Counted from the first letter of the stretch, positions 17,227-28,402 are shown. The stretch: DNA of 41,127 nucleotides from Hutsoniella sourekii ATCC 700629 (GCF_000518205.1 NZ_JADD01000022.1:1-41127); one strand, 5' to 3'. Numbers and translations: made by a program. Notes: generated by a model from the letters alone, not told the origin.

Positions 17227-17825
17227 TTTCCATCAATCAGTTGATTCAGCTGATTCCATTGCTTTTGAATAGTTTGGTCAATTTCGGCTAGCTTATCTTT
17301 ATCGTATTTAGTCGAGGAATCGTAGGCAATGGGTTGACCAAATGCCAAGTAAGCTTGCTTACGCATAATGAATTGGATAAAGCCAATTGGAGGCTGAATG
17401 GCAACAGGAATAATAGTTGCTTTGGATAATTTCTGAATAAAGGCAGTTCCTGGCTTTATCTCATCACTATGCCTGCTACCGGTAGGGAAGATTCCTAAAT
17501 TTTTATCACCTTGTTTGAGTAAGGTTGCCGCGTGCCGTATACTTTTTGTGGATGGATTTTGCCGGTTCACAGGAAACACATGCCCTTTATTGAGCAACCA
17601 GGCTAGTGGTTTAAAGCGAAACAATTCTTCCTTGGCCATAAAGGCCACGACTTTCGGTTGAATAGCTGCGGCTAAGAAGAAGGGGTCCGTATTAGATTGG
17701 TGGGTAGCAGCAAAAATAACAGGCTGATCCTTAGGAAGATGGTCTAAGCCATAAATTTTGCTTTTTCCATTAAAAATGAGCAGAACCCATCTGATAATTG
17801 ATACGAGTATTGAATAATTGATCAT
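17220..17825 (-). CDS. plsC: 1-acyl-sn-glycerol-3-phosphate acyltransferase (PlsC family)
   Basis: Membrane-bound acyltransferase that makes phosphatidic acid from lysophosphatidic acid, 201 residues. The catalytic HX4D motif is HQSNTD (His42, Asp47). The third block reads IFPTGSRHS where many members have FPEGTRS, a variant I believe occurs in lactic acid bacteria. An N-terminal hydrophobic helix anchors it. I chose the ATG at 17825, eight bases from GGAAAGGA, over an upstream TTG at 17843. It is convergent with yneF and divergent from the cyclotransferase-like gene. The family is certain; the exact acyl acceptor is inferred. Confidence 0.85.
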   Translation of the reverse strand: MINYSILVSIIRWVLLIFNGKSKIYGLDHLPKDQPVIFAATHQSNTDPFFLAAAIQPKVVAFMAKEELFRFKPLAWLLNKGHVFPVNRQNPSTKSIRHAATLLKQGDKNLGIFPTGSRHSDEIKPGTAFIQKLSKATIIPVAIQPPIGFIQFIMRKQAYLAFGQPIAYDSSTKYDKDKLAEIDQTIQKQWNQLNQLIDGKK

Positions 17826-17856
17826 AATATTTATCCTTTCCAAACGAGCTAAGTTT

Positions 17857-17865
17857 ATTTTAGCA
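17857..17865 (-). promoter_or_regulatory. Extended -10 promoter of plsC
   Basis: On the minus strand, TGCTAAAAT is an extended -10 element, about 18 bases before the ribosome binding site of plsC. No good -35 is seen. Confidence 0.5.
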
Positions 17866-17908
17866 GTTCAGGGTGGATTTATCTATGCTAAGAAAGGAAG
17901 GATGACTG

Positions 17909-19841
<1,933 letters not shown>

Positions 19842-19909
19842 GTGAAATCCCGTTCTATTCGTGTTAGACTTGAACTATTAGTTAGTTTTATTGAAAGGAG
19901 ATATAATTC

Positions 19910-20251
19910 ATGGAATTAATTGGAACTTTACTACCCATGCTTGTCATGTTTGGTATTTTATATTTTATGATGATCCGGCCTCAACAAAAGGCGGCTCAAC
20001 AAAAGAAGAATATGCTGGAAGAATTAAAACCTGGTGACAGTGTGGTTACCCTAGGGGGATTACACGGTGTGGTTGATGAGGTGAGTCAATCCAGTCAGAC
20101 GGTTGTGCTAGATTGTGAAGGGGTATATCTTACGTTTTCACTTCAAGCTATCGGTCAAGTGACTCAAGGCGGCAATATTGAAGAGCGTCAAGAAGAGATT
20201 GAGCGCGCTAATGAATTAGCCAAAGACGAAAATCTTTCAGACCTAGATTAA
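19910..20251 (+). CDS. yajC: Preprotein translocase accessory subunit YajC
   Basis: Small partner of the SecDF-SecYEG translocase, 113 residues. One N-terminal membrane helix (about 4-22: GTLLPMLVMFGILYFMMI) is followed by the signature RPQQKAAQQKKNMLEELKPGD and a small beta-rich cytosolic part with VVTLGGLHGVV. The ATG follows AAAGGAGA. It is last in the cyclotransferase-tgt-yajC unit and ends in a strong terminator. Confidence 0.96.
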   Translation: MELIGTLLPMLVMFGILYFMMIRPQQKAAQQKKNMLEELKPGDSVVTLGGLHGVVDEVSQSSQTVVLDCEGVYLTFSLQAIGQVTQGGNIEERQEEIERANELAKDENLSDLD

Positions 20252-20261
20252 CCCATTATTT

Positions 20262-20289
20262 AACCGGCCCCTTCAGGCCGGTTTTCTTT
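20262..20289 (+). terminator. Intrinsic terminator after yajC
   Basis: AACCGGCC (20262-20269) pairs with GGCCGGTT (20276-20283) over a six-base loop, followed by a T-rich run. Confidence 0.88.
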
Positions 20290-20290
20290 C

Positions 20291-20319
20291 TTGTGCTCTC
20301 GAACAAATGTTTGTATAAT
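20291..20319 (+). promoter_or_regulatory. dinB promoter with SOS box
   Basis: TTGTGC (20291-20296), 17 bases, TATAAT (20314-20319). The spacer contains CGAACAAATGTTTG (20300-20313), a LexA box that abuts the -10, so LexA would directly exclude polymerase. Confidence 0.88.
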
Positions 20320-20339
20320 GGCAACAAGGTGGTGACAAA

Positions 20340-21455
20340 ATGCAGTACGGGATCTTAACTTTTAAGGAGCCAAAGCCGAATTACTCCAAAAAGATACTTC
20401 ATGTTGATATGGATGCTTTTTATGCTTCTGTGGAAGTAAGAGATAATCCTAAACTACGTGACAAGCCAGTTGTAATAGCCAGACATCCAAGGCTAACAGG
20501 TGGACGAGGGATCGTTGCTACCTGCAATTATAAGGCTAGAGAGTACGGGATTCATTCCGCCATGTCCGCCCAAGAAGCTCTAAATCGTTGTCCTAAGGCT
20601 ATTTTTATTCCTGGACGCCATGATTATTACCGGCAAGTATCCAATCAAATTAGGGAAATATTTTTTTCCTATACTGATTTAGTGGAACCAGTGGCTTTAG
20701 ATGAGGCTTATTTGGACGTAACACATAATAAGAAAAAGGCGCCCTCGGCGACCCTCTTAGCGCAAGAAATTCAAGCTGAAATCTATCAAAAGTTAAAGCT
20801 AACTTGTTCGATTGGGGTTTCTTATAATAAATTCATTGCTAAACTAGCGTCGGATTTCAAGAAACCGCATGGTATTACCTTGGTTGATCCTAGTCAGGCA
20901 CATGAATTTCTGATGCAATTGGCTATTGAAGATTTTCATGGTGTTGGCAAAAAATCTGTGCCTCATTTTCATGAATTAGGCATCAAAAATGGTTATGACT
21001 TATATCAATGGGATTTGAAAACTTTAGAGTATCATTTTGGAAAGATGGGACACTCCCTTTACTTTAAAGTAAGGGGTATTTATGATGCGCCAGTTAACCC
21101 CCAGAGGGAAAGAAAGTCTTTAGGCAAGGAAACAACATTTGGCCAATTCTTAAGACAAGAAGGCGAGATCCAACGCGCCTTGGAAAAATTAACCCGACAG
21201 GTTAGTGATCGTTTAATTGAACTCAATATTAAGGCGACCACCGTCACGCTAAAGGTTCGCTATGAAGATTTTCAAACTCTGTCTAGACAAATTCAGCTCA
21301 AACAGGCCTTTAATGATTACGAGACCTGTTGGGAAACGGTATGGGACCTATGGATGGAACACGGTCAGTTAGAGAAATCGGTTCGATTACTGGGAGTTTC
21401 CGTATCAAACTTCCAAGATTCCGCCTATGAGTGGCTGGAATTAGATCTTGAATAG
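20340..21455 (+). CDS. dinB: DNA polymerase IV (Y-family)
   Basis: Error-prone translesion polymerase of the SOS response, 371 residues. The catalytic carboxylates are in HVDMDAFYAS (Asp23) and in VALDEAYLDV. The thumb, with SIGVSYNKFIAKLASDFKKP, and the little-finger domain follow (about 250-371). The usual C-terminal QLxLF-type clamp-binding peptide is not obvious; the protein ends DSAYEWLELDLE. ATG 20340 follows AAGGTGGTG. The SOS box in its promoter shows LexA control. Confidence 0.95.
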   Translation: MQYGILTFKEPKPNYSKKILHVDMDAFYASVEVRDNPKLRDKPVVIARHPRLTGGRGIVATCNYKAREYGIHSAMSAQEALNRCPKAIFIPGRHDYYRQVSNQIREIFFSYTDLVEPVALDEAYLDVTHNKKKAPSATLLAQEIQAEIYQKLKLTCSIGVSYNKFIAKLASDFKKPHGITLVDPSQAHEFLMQLAIEDFHGVGKKSVPHFHELGIKNGYDLYQWDLKTLEYHFGKMGHSLYFKVRGIYDAPVNPQRERKSLGKETTFGQFLRQEGEIQRALEKLTRQVSDRLIELNIKATTVTLKVRYEDFQTLSRQIQLKQAFNDYETCWETVWDLWMEHGQLEKSVRLLGVSVSNFQDSAYEWLELDLE

Positions 21456-21485
21456 GATATCGTTCGTCTTTAGATAAGGAAATAT

Positions 21486-21494
21486 GCTACAATA
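21486..21494 (+). promoter_or_regulatory. Extended -10 promoter of the YtoI-like gene
   Basis: TGCTACAAT, an extended -10, about 50 bases before the start codon at 21543. The -35 region is weak. Confidence 0.45.
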
Positions 21495-21542
21495 ATTGAA
21501 GATAATCGCTTTCTTAATGGGTCTTGTAAAGGGCGTGAAGAG

Positions 21543-22862
21543 ATGGGAAGAAAACAAAGACTAGTAGTCGATTACATCAAAAATTTGCCAATAGGTGAAA
21601 AAATATCTGTCCGCGGTCTAGCCAAGCAACTCGATATTTCGGATGGGACTGCTTATCGAGGAATTAAGCAGGCTGAAGATAAAGGTTACGTATCAACGAT
21701 TGAACGGGTGGGGACCATCCGAATCGAACAAAAAGCTACACGTCACCGGGAATTACTCACTTTTAGAGAAATAGCACGGATAACAGGCGGAGAAGTTGTG
21801 GGTGGTGTCAATGGTTTAGATAAGCCTCTCAATAATTTCATTATTGGTGCGATGAGGGCTGAAGCTGTGAGCAAATACTTTGCAGCCAATACCATAATTA
21901 TCGTTGGTAACCGTGAAAATATTCAACGACTGGCTCTGGAGAATAATGTGGCAGTCCTATTAACCGGTGGTTTTAACCCGAGTGCCTCAATTATAGAGTT
22001 AGCCAACACCAAACAACTACCTGTTATTCAAACCACTCATGATACTTTTACGGTTGCGACAATGATCAACCGGTCACTTTCTGACCAAGAAATTAGTCAT
22101 GAAATTATTACAGTTGCGGATATTTATACGCCTCTTGATCAATCGGTAGCGTTACAGAGTGGTGATACGGTTGCTGATTTTCGAATATTGGCCAACCAAA
22201 CCAGCTTATCGCGCTTTCCGGTGGTCTCAAATGGCCGGTTGATAGGCGTGATTACAGCTAAAGACTTAATGGGTTATAGTGAACAGACGCCGATAGAGCG
22301 TATTATGACCAAAGATCTAGTCACTGTTCAAAAGCATATGAGCGTTGCGTCAGTCTCTCATAAAATGATCTGGGAAGATATTGAGATGATTCCAGTGGTC
22401 GCTGACAATCAAAAGTTATTGGGCGTTGTTTCTCGTCAAGATGTGATGCGAGCCCTCCAGAGCGTCCAACAGCAACCCCAAAATATCAATACTCTTGAAG
22501 ATGAAATCACAGCTTACATTGAAGAATTTCCAATTACAACTGAACGTTATTCTTATGATTACCGAGCCCTGGTCCAACCTCAGATGATTAATAGTTTAGG
22601 GACCATATCCTACGGCGTTTTGGTTGAACTGATTACCTATGCTGCCAATCAAAAGGTTCTAGATGCGACTAGTTTAAATAATATTGTTGAGCAAATCGAT
22701 TTAAATTACTTTAACTTGATTCAAATTGGCAATGAAATTCAATTTTCAGTGGAAATATTTCATCTAACGAGGCGGTCGGCGCTGGTTGAGGTTAATGTTT
22801 ATATTGAAAATAGTTTGGCCGCACGGGCCATCCTTACCCTGCAAATTATTGAAAGGAACTAA
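21543..22862 (+). CDS. YtoI-like regulator: HTH, DRTGG, CBS pair and thioesterase-like domain
   Basis: A 439-residue multidomain protein with the length and layout of Bacillus YtoI: a winged helix (about 1-62, with GTAYRGIKQAEDKGYV), a DRTGG domain (about 70-175), a CBS pair (about 190-310, with SRFPVVSNGRLIGVITAKDL and MIPVVADNQKLLGVVSRQDV), and a hotdog-fold thioesterase-like region (about 330-439). CBS pairs bind adenine nucleotides, so an energy or nucleotide sensor is likely, but its target genes are not known. It is three bases upstream of nrnA, so the two are probably linked in function; nrnA degrades nanoRNA and pAp. The ribosome binding site is weak (AAGGGCG). Confidence 0.85.
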   Translation: MGRKQRLVVDYIKNLPIGEKISVRGLAKQLDISDGTAYRGIKQAEDKGYVSTIERVGTIRIEQKATRHRELLTFREIARITGGEVVGGVNGLDKPLNNFIIGAMRAEAVSKYFAANTIIIVGNRENIQRLALENNVAVLLTGGFNPSASIIELANTKQLPVIQTTHDTFTVATMINRSLSDQEISHEIITVADIYTPLDQSVALQSGDTVADFRILANQTSLSRFPVVSNGRLIGVITAKDLMGYSEQTPIERIMTKDLVTVQKHMSVASVSHKMIWEDIEMIPVVADNQKLLGVVSRQDVMRALQSVQQQPQNINTLEDEITAYIEEFPITTERYSYDYRALVQPQMINSLGTISYGVLVELITYAANQKVLDATSLNNIVEQIDLNYFNLIQIGNEIQFSVEIFHLTRRSALVEVNVYIENSLAARAILTLQIIERN

Positions 22863-22865
22863 CAA

Positions 22866-23852
22866 ATGTATTTTACAAATCAAGACGTCGATTCCTTTAT
22901 CGATGCCATTGGCCGTTACCAAACAATCATTATTCACCGACACATACGGCCGGATCCAGATGCTCTAGGCTCCCAGCTAGGACTTAAAGAATTAATTCTT
23001 TATAACTATCCAGATAAAAATGTCCTAGTAGCCGGTAGCTCAAGCAAAGGTTTAGCATGGATGGGTCAGATGGATTCAGTGAAGAAAGAGGACTATACCA
23101 ATGCCTTAGCTATCATCTTGGATACGGCTAACCGTCCAAGGATTGATGGGGATTATTATGACCAGGCAGATGTCATTTTGAAGTTGGACCACCATTTACT
23201 GGTTGATTCCTATGGTGACTTGGAAATTGTTTATTCCCAAGCTTCTTCAACAAGTGAAATGATAACCCTACTGTCTTCTTCATTGGGAGACAAGCTAGCC
23301 ATGAATGCCAAGGCTGCCAGTTTGCTCTATGCTGGTATTGTCGGTGATACTGGTCGCTTCATTCATGATAATACGACGCCACTTACTTTTGAAATGGCAG
23401 CCTTTTTAGCCAAACAGGATATCTCAACATTTCAAATTGCCGATCACTTTCAAACGATGTCAGTTAATCAGGCCAAATTTCAAGGTTATATTCTGGAGCA
23501 AATTCAATTATTGCCGGAAGGAGTAGCCAGTGTCGTTATTAGTCGAGAAGATTTGAAAAACTTTGATATTAGTGAGGAACAAACGAATTCAATCACTAAT
23601 TTGCCAGGCTTAATTGATGGCATGAAGGCCTGGGCCATCTTTATTCAGCAAGAATCGACGGCCCCCAATTGGCGGGTCAGACTTCGGTCTAAAGGACCAG
23701 CTATTAATCAAATTGCTGAGCAATTTGGTGGTGGTGGCCATGCTAAAGCAAGTGGGGCTAATGCAGAATCAAAAGAAGAGATGGATCAAATTATTCACTT
23801 ATTAAAACAAGCTGTTAAAGACTATCAAGCTAATCTGTCAGAAAAGGAGTGA
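22866..23852 (+). CDS. nrnA: Bifunctional oligoribonuclease and pAp phosphatase NrnA
   Basis: DHH/DHHA1 phosphoesterase, 328 residues, that degrades 2-5 nt RNAs and dephosphorylates pAp; some members also act on linear dinucleotides such as pApA from c-di-AMP. Motifs are HRHIRPDPDALGSQLG (His25, Asp30, Asp32), the DHH-type LKLDHHLLVD, and GGGHAKASG in the C-terminal domain. ATG 22866 follows GAAAGGA. It is packed between the YtoI-like gene and cshB with gaps of three and four bases, which indicates one operon. Confidence 0.94.
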   Translation: MYFTNQDVDSFIDAIGRYQTIIIHRHIRPDPDALGSQLGLKELILYNYPDKNVLVAGSSSKGLAWMGQMDSVKKEDYTNALAIILDTANRPRIDGDYYDQADVILKLDHHLLVDSYGDLEIVYSQASSTSEMITLLSSSLGDKLAMNAKAASLLYAGIVGDTGRFIHDNTTPLTFEMAAFLAKQDISTFQIADHFQTMSVNQAKFQGYILEQIQLLPEGVASVVISREDLKNFDISEEQTNSITNLPGLIDGMKAWAIFIQQESTAPNWRVRLRSKGPAINQIAEQFGGGGHAKASGANAESKEEMDQIIHLLKQAVKDYQANLSEKE

Positions 23853-23856
23853 TTCC

Positions 23857-25197
23857 TTGAAATTCACAGAATTACCATTAAAAAATGAACTAATTCAAGC
23901 GATTCAAGATTTACATTTTAATGAATTGACACCTGTCCAAGAAGAAGTTATCCCAAGGGCATTGGCTGGAAGTGATTTAATTGTCCAATCTCAAACTGGG
24001 TCCGGTAAGAGCCATAGTTTCCTGATTCCAATCATGCAAGCTATTGATCCTGAACGGGCAGAAGTTCAGGCCGTGATCACTGCGCCTAGTCGGGAGTTAG
24101 CCAGTCAGCTATTTGAGGTAGCGCGACAACTTACGACCCACTTTGAGTCCAACATTCAAATTGTAAATTATATAGGTGGAACAGATAAAGAACGCCAATT
24201 GGACCGTCTTAGATCTGGTCACCAACCTCATATTGTCATCGGTACGCCTGGTCGGATTTTAGACTTAATGAGTGAACATGCCCTCTGGGTGCAAACAGGG
24301 AAAATCATGGTGGTTGATGAAGCCGATATGACTTTGGATTTAGGTTTTCTACCGATTGTCGATGAAATTGCTTCGAGAATGCCTGATTCTCTTCAGATGA
24401 TGGCATTTTCTGCAACCATTCCTCAGCAATTATCTATCTTCTTAAACAAATACATGGATCATCCGGAAACTGTGGTGATAGAGAATCGCGAGATTATCTC
24501 CCCTTATATTACAAATTATTTGCTAAACACTAAAGGAATGGACCGCAAGCAACTTGTCTATGAACTCTTGATGATGGGCCATCCATTTCTTGCTCTTGTC
24601 TTTGTTAACACGAAGGATTACGCTAATGAATTATCTACTTATCTCAAAGAAAAGGGACTAAAGATTGCGACGATTCATGGCGACATTCCATCCAGAGACC
24701 GTAACCGTTTAATGCGTCAAATTAGAAATTTAGACTATCAATTTGTTGTTGCTACGGACCTGGCAGCTCGGGGGATTGATATTCCAGGAACTTCTCTAGT
24801 TATCAATACAGAAGTACCTCAGGAACTAGAGTTCTTTATTCACCGAGTGGGTCGGACGGGTCGTAATCAAGTCCCTGGTGATGCGATCACGTTTGTGACA
24901 CCAGATGATGATCTAATGATCAGTAAATTGGAATACAAGGGCATTCAGTTTGAGGAAGTCCGACTCATTAATGGAGAACTTAAGTCAACTGACCAACGGT
25001 CACGGCGTATGGAGAGAAAGGGTCAGCAAAACCAAGAATCTGATCCGGAAATTACACGGATGATTAATCAGAGCAAGAAGAAAAAGGTTAAACCAGGCTA
25101 TAAACGTAAACTGGAAAGAAACATTAAGGATCACCGTAAGAAGCAAGCTCGCTCTAAAGCGCGTCAGAAACGTCGTAGTCAGAGAAAAAAAGGCTGA
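23857..25197 (+). CDS. cshB: DEAD-box RNA helicase CshB
   Basis: ATP-dependent RNA helicase, 446 residues, linked in Bacillus to cold adaptation and RNA turnover. The Q motif is in the first 30 residues; motif I is QTGSGKS (46-52), motif II VVDEADM (DEAD 154-157), motif III SAT, and motif VI HRVGRTGR. A very basic Lys/Arg-rich tail (about 380-446) should bind RNA. The start is TTG 23857, eight bases after AAGGAG; no nearer ATG keeps the N-terminal motif. It is in operon with nrnA, four bases downstream. Confidence 0.93.
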   Translation: MKFTELPLKNELIQAIQDLHFNELTPVQEEVIPRALAGSDLIVQSQTGSGKSHSFLIPIMQAIDPERAEVQAVITAPSRELASQLFEVARQLTTHFESNIQIVNYIGGTDKERQLDRLRSGHQPHIVIGTPGRILDLMSEHALWVQTGKIMVVDEADMTLDLGFLPIVDEIASRMPDSLQMMAFSATIPQQLSIFLNKYMDHPETVVIENREIISPYITNYLLNTKGMDRKQLVYELLMMGHPFLALVFVNTKDYANELSTYLKEKGLKIATIHGDIPSRDRNRLMRQIRNLDYQFVVATDLAARGIDIPGTSLVINTEVPQELEFFIHRVGRTGRNQVPGDAITFVTPDDDLMISKLEYKGIQFEEVRLINGELKSTDQRSRRMERKGQQNQESDPEITRMINQSKKKKVKPGYKRKLERNIKDHRKKQARSKARQKRRSQRKKG

Positions 25198-25205
25198 TCC
25201 ACGTA

Positions 25206-25241
25206 AAATAAAACCATCCACTTGGATGGTTTTATTTATTG
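25206..25241. terminator. Bidirectional terminator after cshB
   Basis: Fifteen bases at 25206-25220 pair perfectly with 25223-25237 around CCATCCA/TGGATGG. The flanks are A-rich before and T-rich after, so it can serve cshB and possibly the convergent phosphatase gene. Confidence 0.85.
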
Positions 25242-25270
25242 GTTGGGATATAAGCTATAGGATCAAATAA

Positions 25271-25963
25271 TTAGTCGTGACTGTCTGATTTTTTAGCCAC
25301 ATCTTTAAAGTGATCAGTCTGATTGTAAGCGGTCATTTTGAATTGGCCATTCTCATATTTGACAATCGATACAGAGGCATTGTCAAGTGGCTCAACCTCA
25401 TCAAAATCGGCCACCAAGGCTTCAAGCAAATTACGAATTGTCAATCCATGGCAAACGACAAGAATGTTTTGACCGGTTCCTGAATGTTTGTTTAGTAGCT
25501 CTAAAAGACCTGCTTCAACTCGATTCCAAAATTCGACATAGTTTTCCGCTTCACCATAAGGATCTAACTTTTTAATCAAGTTGAGCGTTCTTTGAAGAGC
25601 CAGTTCCCCACCAACAGGTAGATCATGGTCTACTTCTTGGGTGACTTTGGGCCAAATGTCTTTGGCAGGTAAGCCTTCAAAGCTTCCAAAGAATACTTCA
25701 CGAAAGGCATACATGGGTTGGATGGTTAACTTGTCAGCATGTTGGTTTTCCTCTAGAATGATTTGAGCGGTATCAATCGTACGTTGGAGATCACTAGTAT
25801 AAACAGCATCAAATTCTAATTCATTGAGGCCTCGACCACTGCGTCGGACATCAGCAATTCCTTTATCTGTCAGCGGGGCATTTGCCCAACCTTGCATGCG
25901 ATTATATTGGTTGAAGTAGGTCTCACCGTGGCGAACAAAATAAAATGTAACTCCTTGACTCAT
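25271..25963 (-). CDS. Histidine phosphatase family protein (phosphoglycerate mutase-like)
   Basis: A 230-residue member of the histidine phosphatase superfamily. The catalytic RHGET (Arg11, His12) follows a beta strand, and the second His is in VVCHGLTIRNLL. In between are MQGWANAPLTDKG and the YTSDLQRTIDTA segment with the conserved Arg. It is more likely a cofactor-independent phosphatase acting on small phosphorylated compounds than a glycolytic mutase; the substrate cannot be read from sequence. I chose ATG 25963, preceded by AAGGAGG, over an N-terminal extension that would cover the promoter. Confidence 0.88.
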   Translation of the reverse strand: MSQGVTFYFVRHGETYFNQYNRMQGWANAPLTDKGIADVRRSGRGLNELEFDAVYTSDLQRTIDTAQIILEENQHADKLTIQPMYAFREVFFGSFEGLPAKDIWPKVTQEVDHDLPVGGELALQRTLNLIKKLDPYGEAENYVEFWNRVEAGLLELLNKHSGTGQNILVVCHGLTIRNLLEALVADFDEVEPLDNASVSIVKYENGQFKMTAYNQTDHFKDVAKKSDSHD

Positions 25964-25990
25964 AGTAAACCTCCTTAAAGTTGTACCTTT

Positions 25991-26019
25991 ATTATAGCTA
26001 TCTCTGGATATTTTGTCTA
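25991..26019 (-). promoter_or_regulatory. Promoter of the histidine phosphatase gene
   Basis: On the minus strand, TAGACA (26014-26019), 17 bases, TATAAT (25991-25996), ending about 28 bases from the start codon. Both boxes are close to consensus. Confidence 0.75.
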
Positions 26020-26063
26020 AAGAGATAATTAGGGCGCTTTTCAAATTTTATTTAGCATTGAAT

Positions 26064-26092
26064 TTGAAGTGCATTTTCCTTTATTGTATGTT
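26064..26092 (+). promoter_or_regulatory. Possible promoter of the YihY-rodA unit
   Basis: TTGAAG (26064-26069), 17 bases, TATGTT (26087-26092). The match is moderate but the spacing and position are right. Confidence 0.45.
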
Positions 26093-26128
26093 AATCTAGA
26101 TTAATAATTCACCCAAAAGGAGTAGAAG

Positions 26129-27118
26129 ATGGCAAGACAAGCAGCAGGTCGGTTGCAGAGGCTAAGGAAGACCTTTAAATTGAATAATCAACAATTAACC
26201 TTTGGTTCCTATGCAGCGGAACTTTCTTTTTATGTCATCTGGTCATTTGTTCCCATCATATTGGCGCTAGCAAATGTGATCGCTGTACTACCAATTGATA
26301 AGAGCCAGATTATTACTGGTATTCAAATAGCCCTACCAGATGAAATCGAGTCAATAATCATCCCTTTATTGACTGATTATTTGTTTTCAACATCTTCAAG
26401 TGTGTTTTCACTTTCCTTAATCATATCGCTGTGGCCGGCGTCAAATGTATTCAATACCCTGCAACGGGTGTTCAATACTATTTATAAGGCTAATCGCCGT
26501 AAAAATGCACTACTAGCAAGGGCTTTTGCTTATGTCTTTACTCTGGCTGTTGTGATAGCTTTAATTGTTTTGACCTTTGTTTTTGTTTTTGGTGAAGGTG
26601 TGATCGATTTTTTAGGCAGTCATCTCTCTTTTGAGTCGATTTTTATTTATTCTCTGCTTCAACAAACGTGGTTGATTACTTTAATTATTACCTTTTTACT
26701 TTTAGTGGTTATGTATCATTTTATTCCCAATGTGAATTGGCCAATTAAATATTCTCTGCCTGGCAGTTTATTTAGTTTTATCGGATTCAACCTAGTATCT
26801 CAACTTTTTCCACTCTATATGCGTTTTTCAGGTAAGGGAGCTGGTAATAATACGATTGGGGTCTTAGTGATTTTGATTATTTGGCTTTATTTTAATGCTA
26901 TGGTCATTGTAGTGGGCGCTTATATTAATGTTTTTTTTCATGATTATCTAGAAGTGCCTTATTGGAAACTCAAGCAACGGACCAGCCATCCTAAAAGTTA
27001 CCGCCAGCAAAGTGAAAATTTCAATCCCTATTATCATAGTGAAAAAGCCCTTAGTCATCAGATAAGGGTTGATTCTCAAGAAAAAACAATACTTTCAAAG
27101 GAGTGTCAGAGCGAATGA
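26129..27118 (+). CDS. YihY/BrkB-family membrane protein
   Basis: A 329-residue integral membrane protein of the YihY/virulence factor BrkB family with about six helices. It starts with a basic cytosolic stretch and the family-typical YAAELSFYVIWSFVPIILAL, then has LWPASNVFNTLQRVFNTIY, VVMYHFIPNVNWP and a late GVLVILIIWLYFNAMVIVVG. The tail (about 280-329) is hydrophilic. Despite the name it is not ribonuclease BN, and its role is unsettled. ATG 26129 follows AAAAGGAG. Its stop overlaps the rodA start (ATGA), so envelope growth is a plausible context. Confidence 0.88.
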   Translation: MARQAAGRLQRLRKTFKLNNQQLTFGSYAAELSFYVIWSFVPIILALANVIAVLPIDKSQIITGIQIALPDEIESIIIPLLTDYLFSTSSSVFSLSLIISLWPASNVFNTLQRVFNTIYKANRRKNALLARAFAYVFTLAVVIALIVLTFVFVFGEGVIDFLGSHLSFESIFIYSLLQQTWLITLIITFLLLVVMYHFIPNVNWPIKYSLPGSLFSFIGFNLVSQLFPLYMRFSGKGAGNNTIGVLVILIIWLYFNAMVIVVGAYINVFFHDYLEVPYWKLKQRTSHPKSYRQQSENFNPYYHSEKALSHQIRVDSQEKTILSKECQSE

Positions 27119-28305
27119 ATCTTTCACGGCAATTAATCAAAAAACATGAAAATAGAGTCGATTATGGAATTATCCTCACGGTTATCTTATTAGCCATTAT
27201 TGGTTTGGTCTCTGTTTATGCCACTACGGCTCTCATTGAAGGGCAGGATTTACGACCCACACTTTTTCATGCCTTATGGTATGGGGTAGGGGCCTTGGCT
27301 ATTATCGTCGTGATGCAATTCAATGCTGAACAATATTGGCGGATGGCTAAATATTTATATGGCTTTGGCTTGATCTTACTTGTCTTAGTCTTAATCTTCT
27401 ATGACCGCGAAGTAGCCTTTGAAACAGGGGCCACCTCCTGGTTTAGATTAGGACCTTTCTCCTTTCAACCATCAGAAGTATTTAAACCAGCTTATATTTT
27501 ATTTCAAGCCCAGATTATTACCCAGCACAACAATAATGTTACAAAGCGGACGGTACGTTCGGATTGGCAGTTGTTGGGCAAGATGGCGCTAGCAGCCCTA
27601 CCGCCAGTTATTCTGATTCAACTTCAAAATGACTTGGGAACCAATCTGGTAGTTTTAGCCATTACGGCTGGTATGGTCTTGATGTCAGGTATTTCATGGA
27701 AAATTATTTTGCCAGCTATTCTTTTAGCAGTTGGAATAGGTGGTGGATTAATCTTTATCATGGCAGAATATCCACAAATTTTGACTAATACTGGCTTGGT
27801 ACATGACTACCAAGTAGCTAGAATTCATGACTGGCTTGACCCCTTCGATAACCCTCAAGGAACAGGTTATCAATTAGTTCAGAGTTTGAAAGCGATTGGA
27901 TCCGGTCAATTAGTCGGTAAGGGCCTCGGTGTCTCGCAAGTGAGTGTACCGGTTAGAGAATCAGACTTTATCTTTACGACAATTGCTGAAAACTTTGGCT
28001 TTCTTGGATGTGCAGTTTTATTATTTATTTACTTCTTATTAATCTACCAAATGGTTCAAACTTGCTTTGATACAAAAAGTGAATTTTACACCTACATTGC
28101 GACGGGTGTTATTTCCATGATTCTCTTCCATATCGTTGAAAATATTGGAATGAACATTGGTCTCCTACCTATCACCGGGGTTCCTCTACCTTTTGTTTCA
28201 CAAGGGGGATCAGCCCTATTAAGTAACATGATTGGTGTAGGATTGATCTTATCGATGACTTATCACCACAATAATTATACTTTTAATGGTCCGCGGGACT
28301 TTTAA
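27115..28305 (+). CDS. rodA: SEDS peptidoglycan glycosyltransferase RodA
   Basis: Polytopic SEDS-family polymerase for lateral or peripheral wall synthesis, 396 residues and about ten helices. Family marks are LGPFSFQPSEVFKPAYIL, QNDLGTNLV, DWLDPFDNPQGTGYQ, and ESDFIFTTIAENFGFLG, which contains the Asp important for catalysis, with GLLPITGVPLPFVSQGG near the end. RodA fits better than FtsW because of the PSE-K-A region and the SFQPSE form, though the two are hard to separate by eye. I prefer the ATG at 27115, which overlaps the upstream stop as ATGA, over the GTG at 27103. Confidence 0.88.
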   Translation: MNLSRQLIKKHENRVDYGIILTVILLAIIGLVSVYATTALIEGQDLRPTLFHALWYGVGALAIIVVMQFNAEQYWRMAKYLYGFGLILLVLVLIFYDREVAFETGATSWFRLGPFSFQPSEVFKPAYILFQAQIITQHNNNVTKRTVRSDWQLLGKMALAALPPVILIQLQNDLGTNLVVLAITAGMVLMSGISWKIILPAILLAVGIGGGLIFIMAEYPQILTNTGLVHDYQVARIHDWLDPFDNPQGTGYQLVQSLKAIGSGQLVGKGLGVSQVSVPVRESDFIFTTIAENFGFLGCAVLLFIYFLLIYQMVQTCFDTKSEFYTYIATGVISMILFHIVENIGMNIGLLPITGVPLPFVSQGGSALLSNMIGVGLILSMTYHHNNYTFNGPRDF

Positions 28306-28326
28306 TCCAGAGACGATTAACGTTAA

Positions 28327-28369
28327 AAAACCTGCTAGGAAGACTGGTAACAGCTTCTTAGCAGGTTTT
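28327..28369 (+). terminator. Terminator after rodA
   Basis: Sixteen bases at 28327-28342 (around AACCTGCTAGGAAG) pair with 28354-28369, with one G-U pair, and the 3' arm ends in four T. An A-run also precedes it, so it may serve the convergent hydrolase gene. Confidence 0.8.
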
Positions 28370-28402
28370 CATTTATAAATACCACAAAGTGAAAGTAAGA
28401 CT

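Noticed and set aside
20331-20338. GTGACA just before the dinB start as a second BusR site
   Set aside because: Only one half-site is present; no TGTCAC lies at the required distance.
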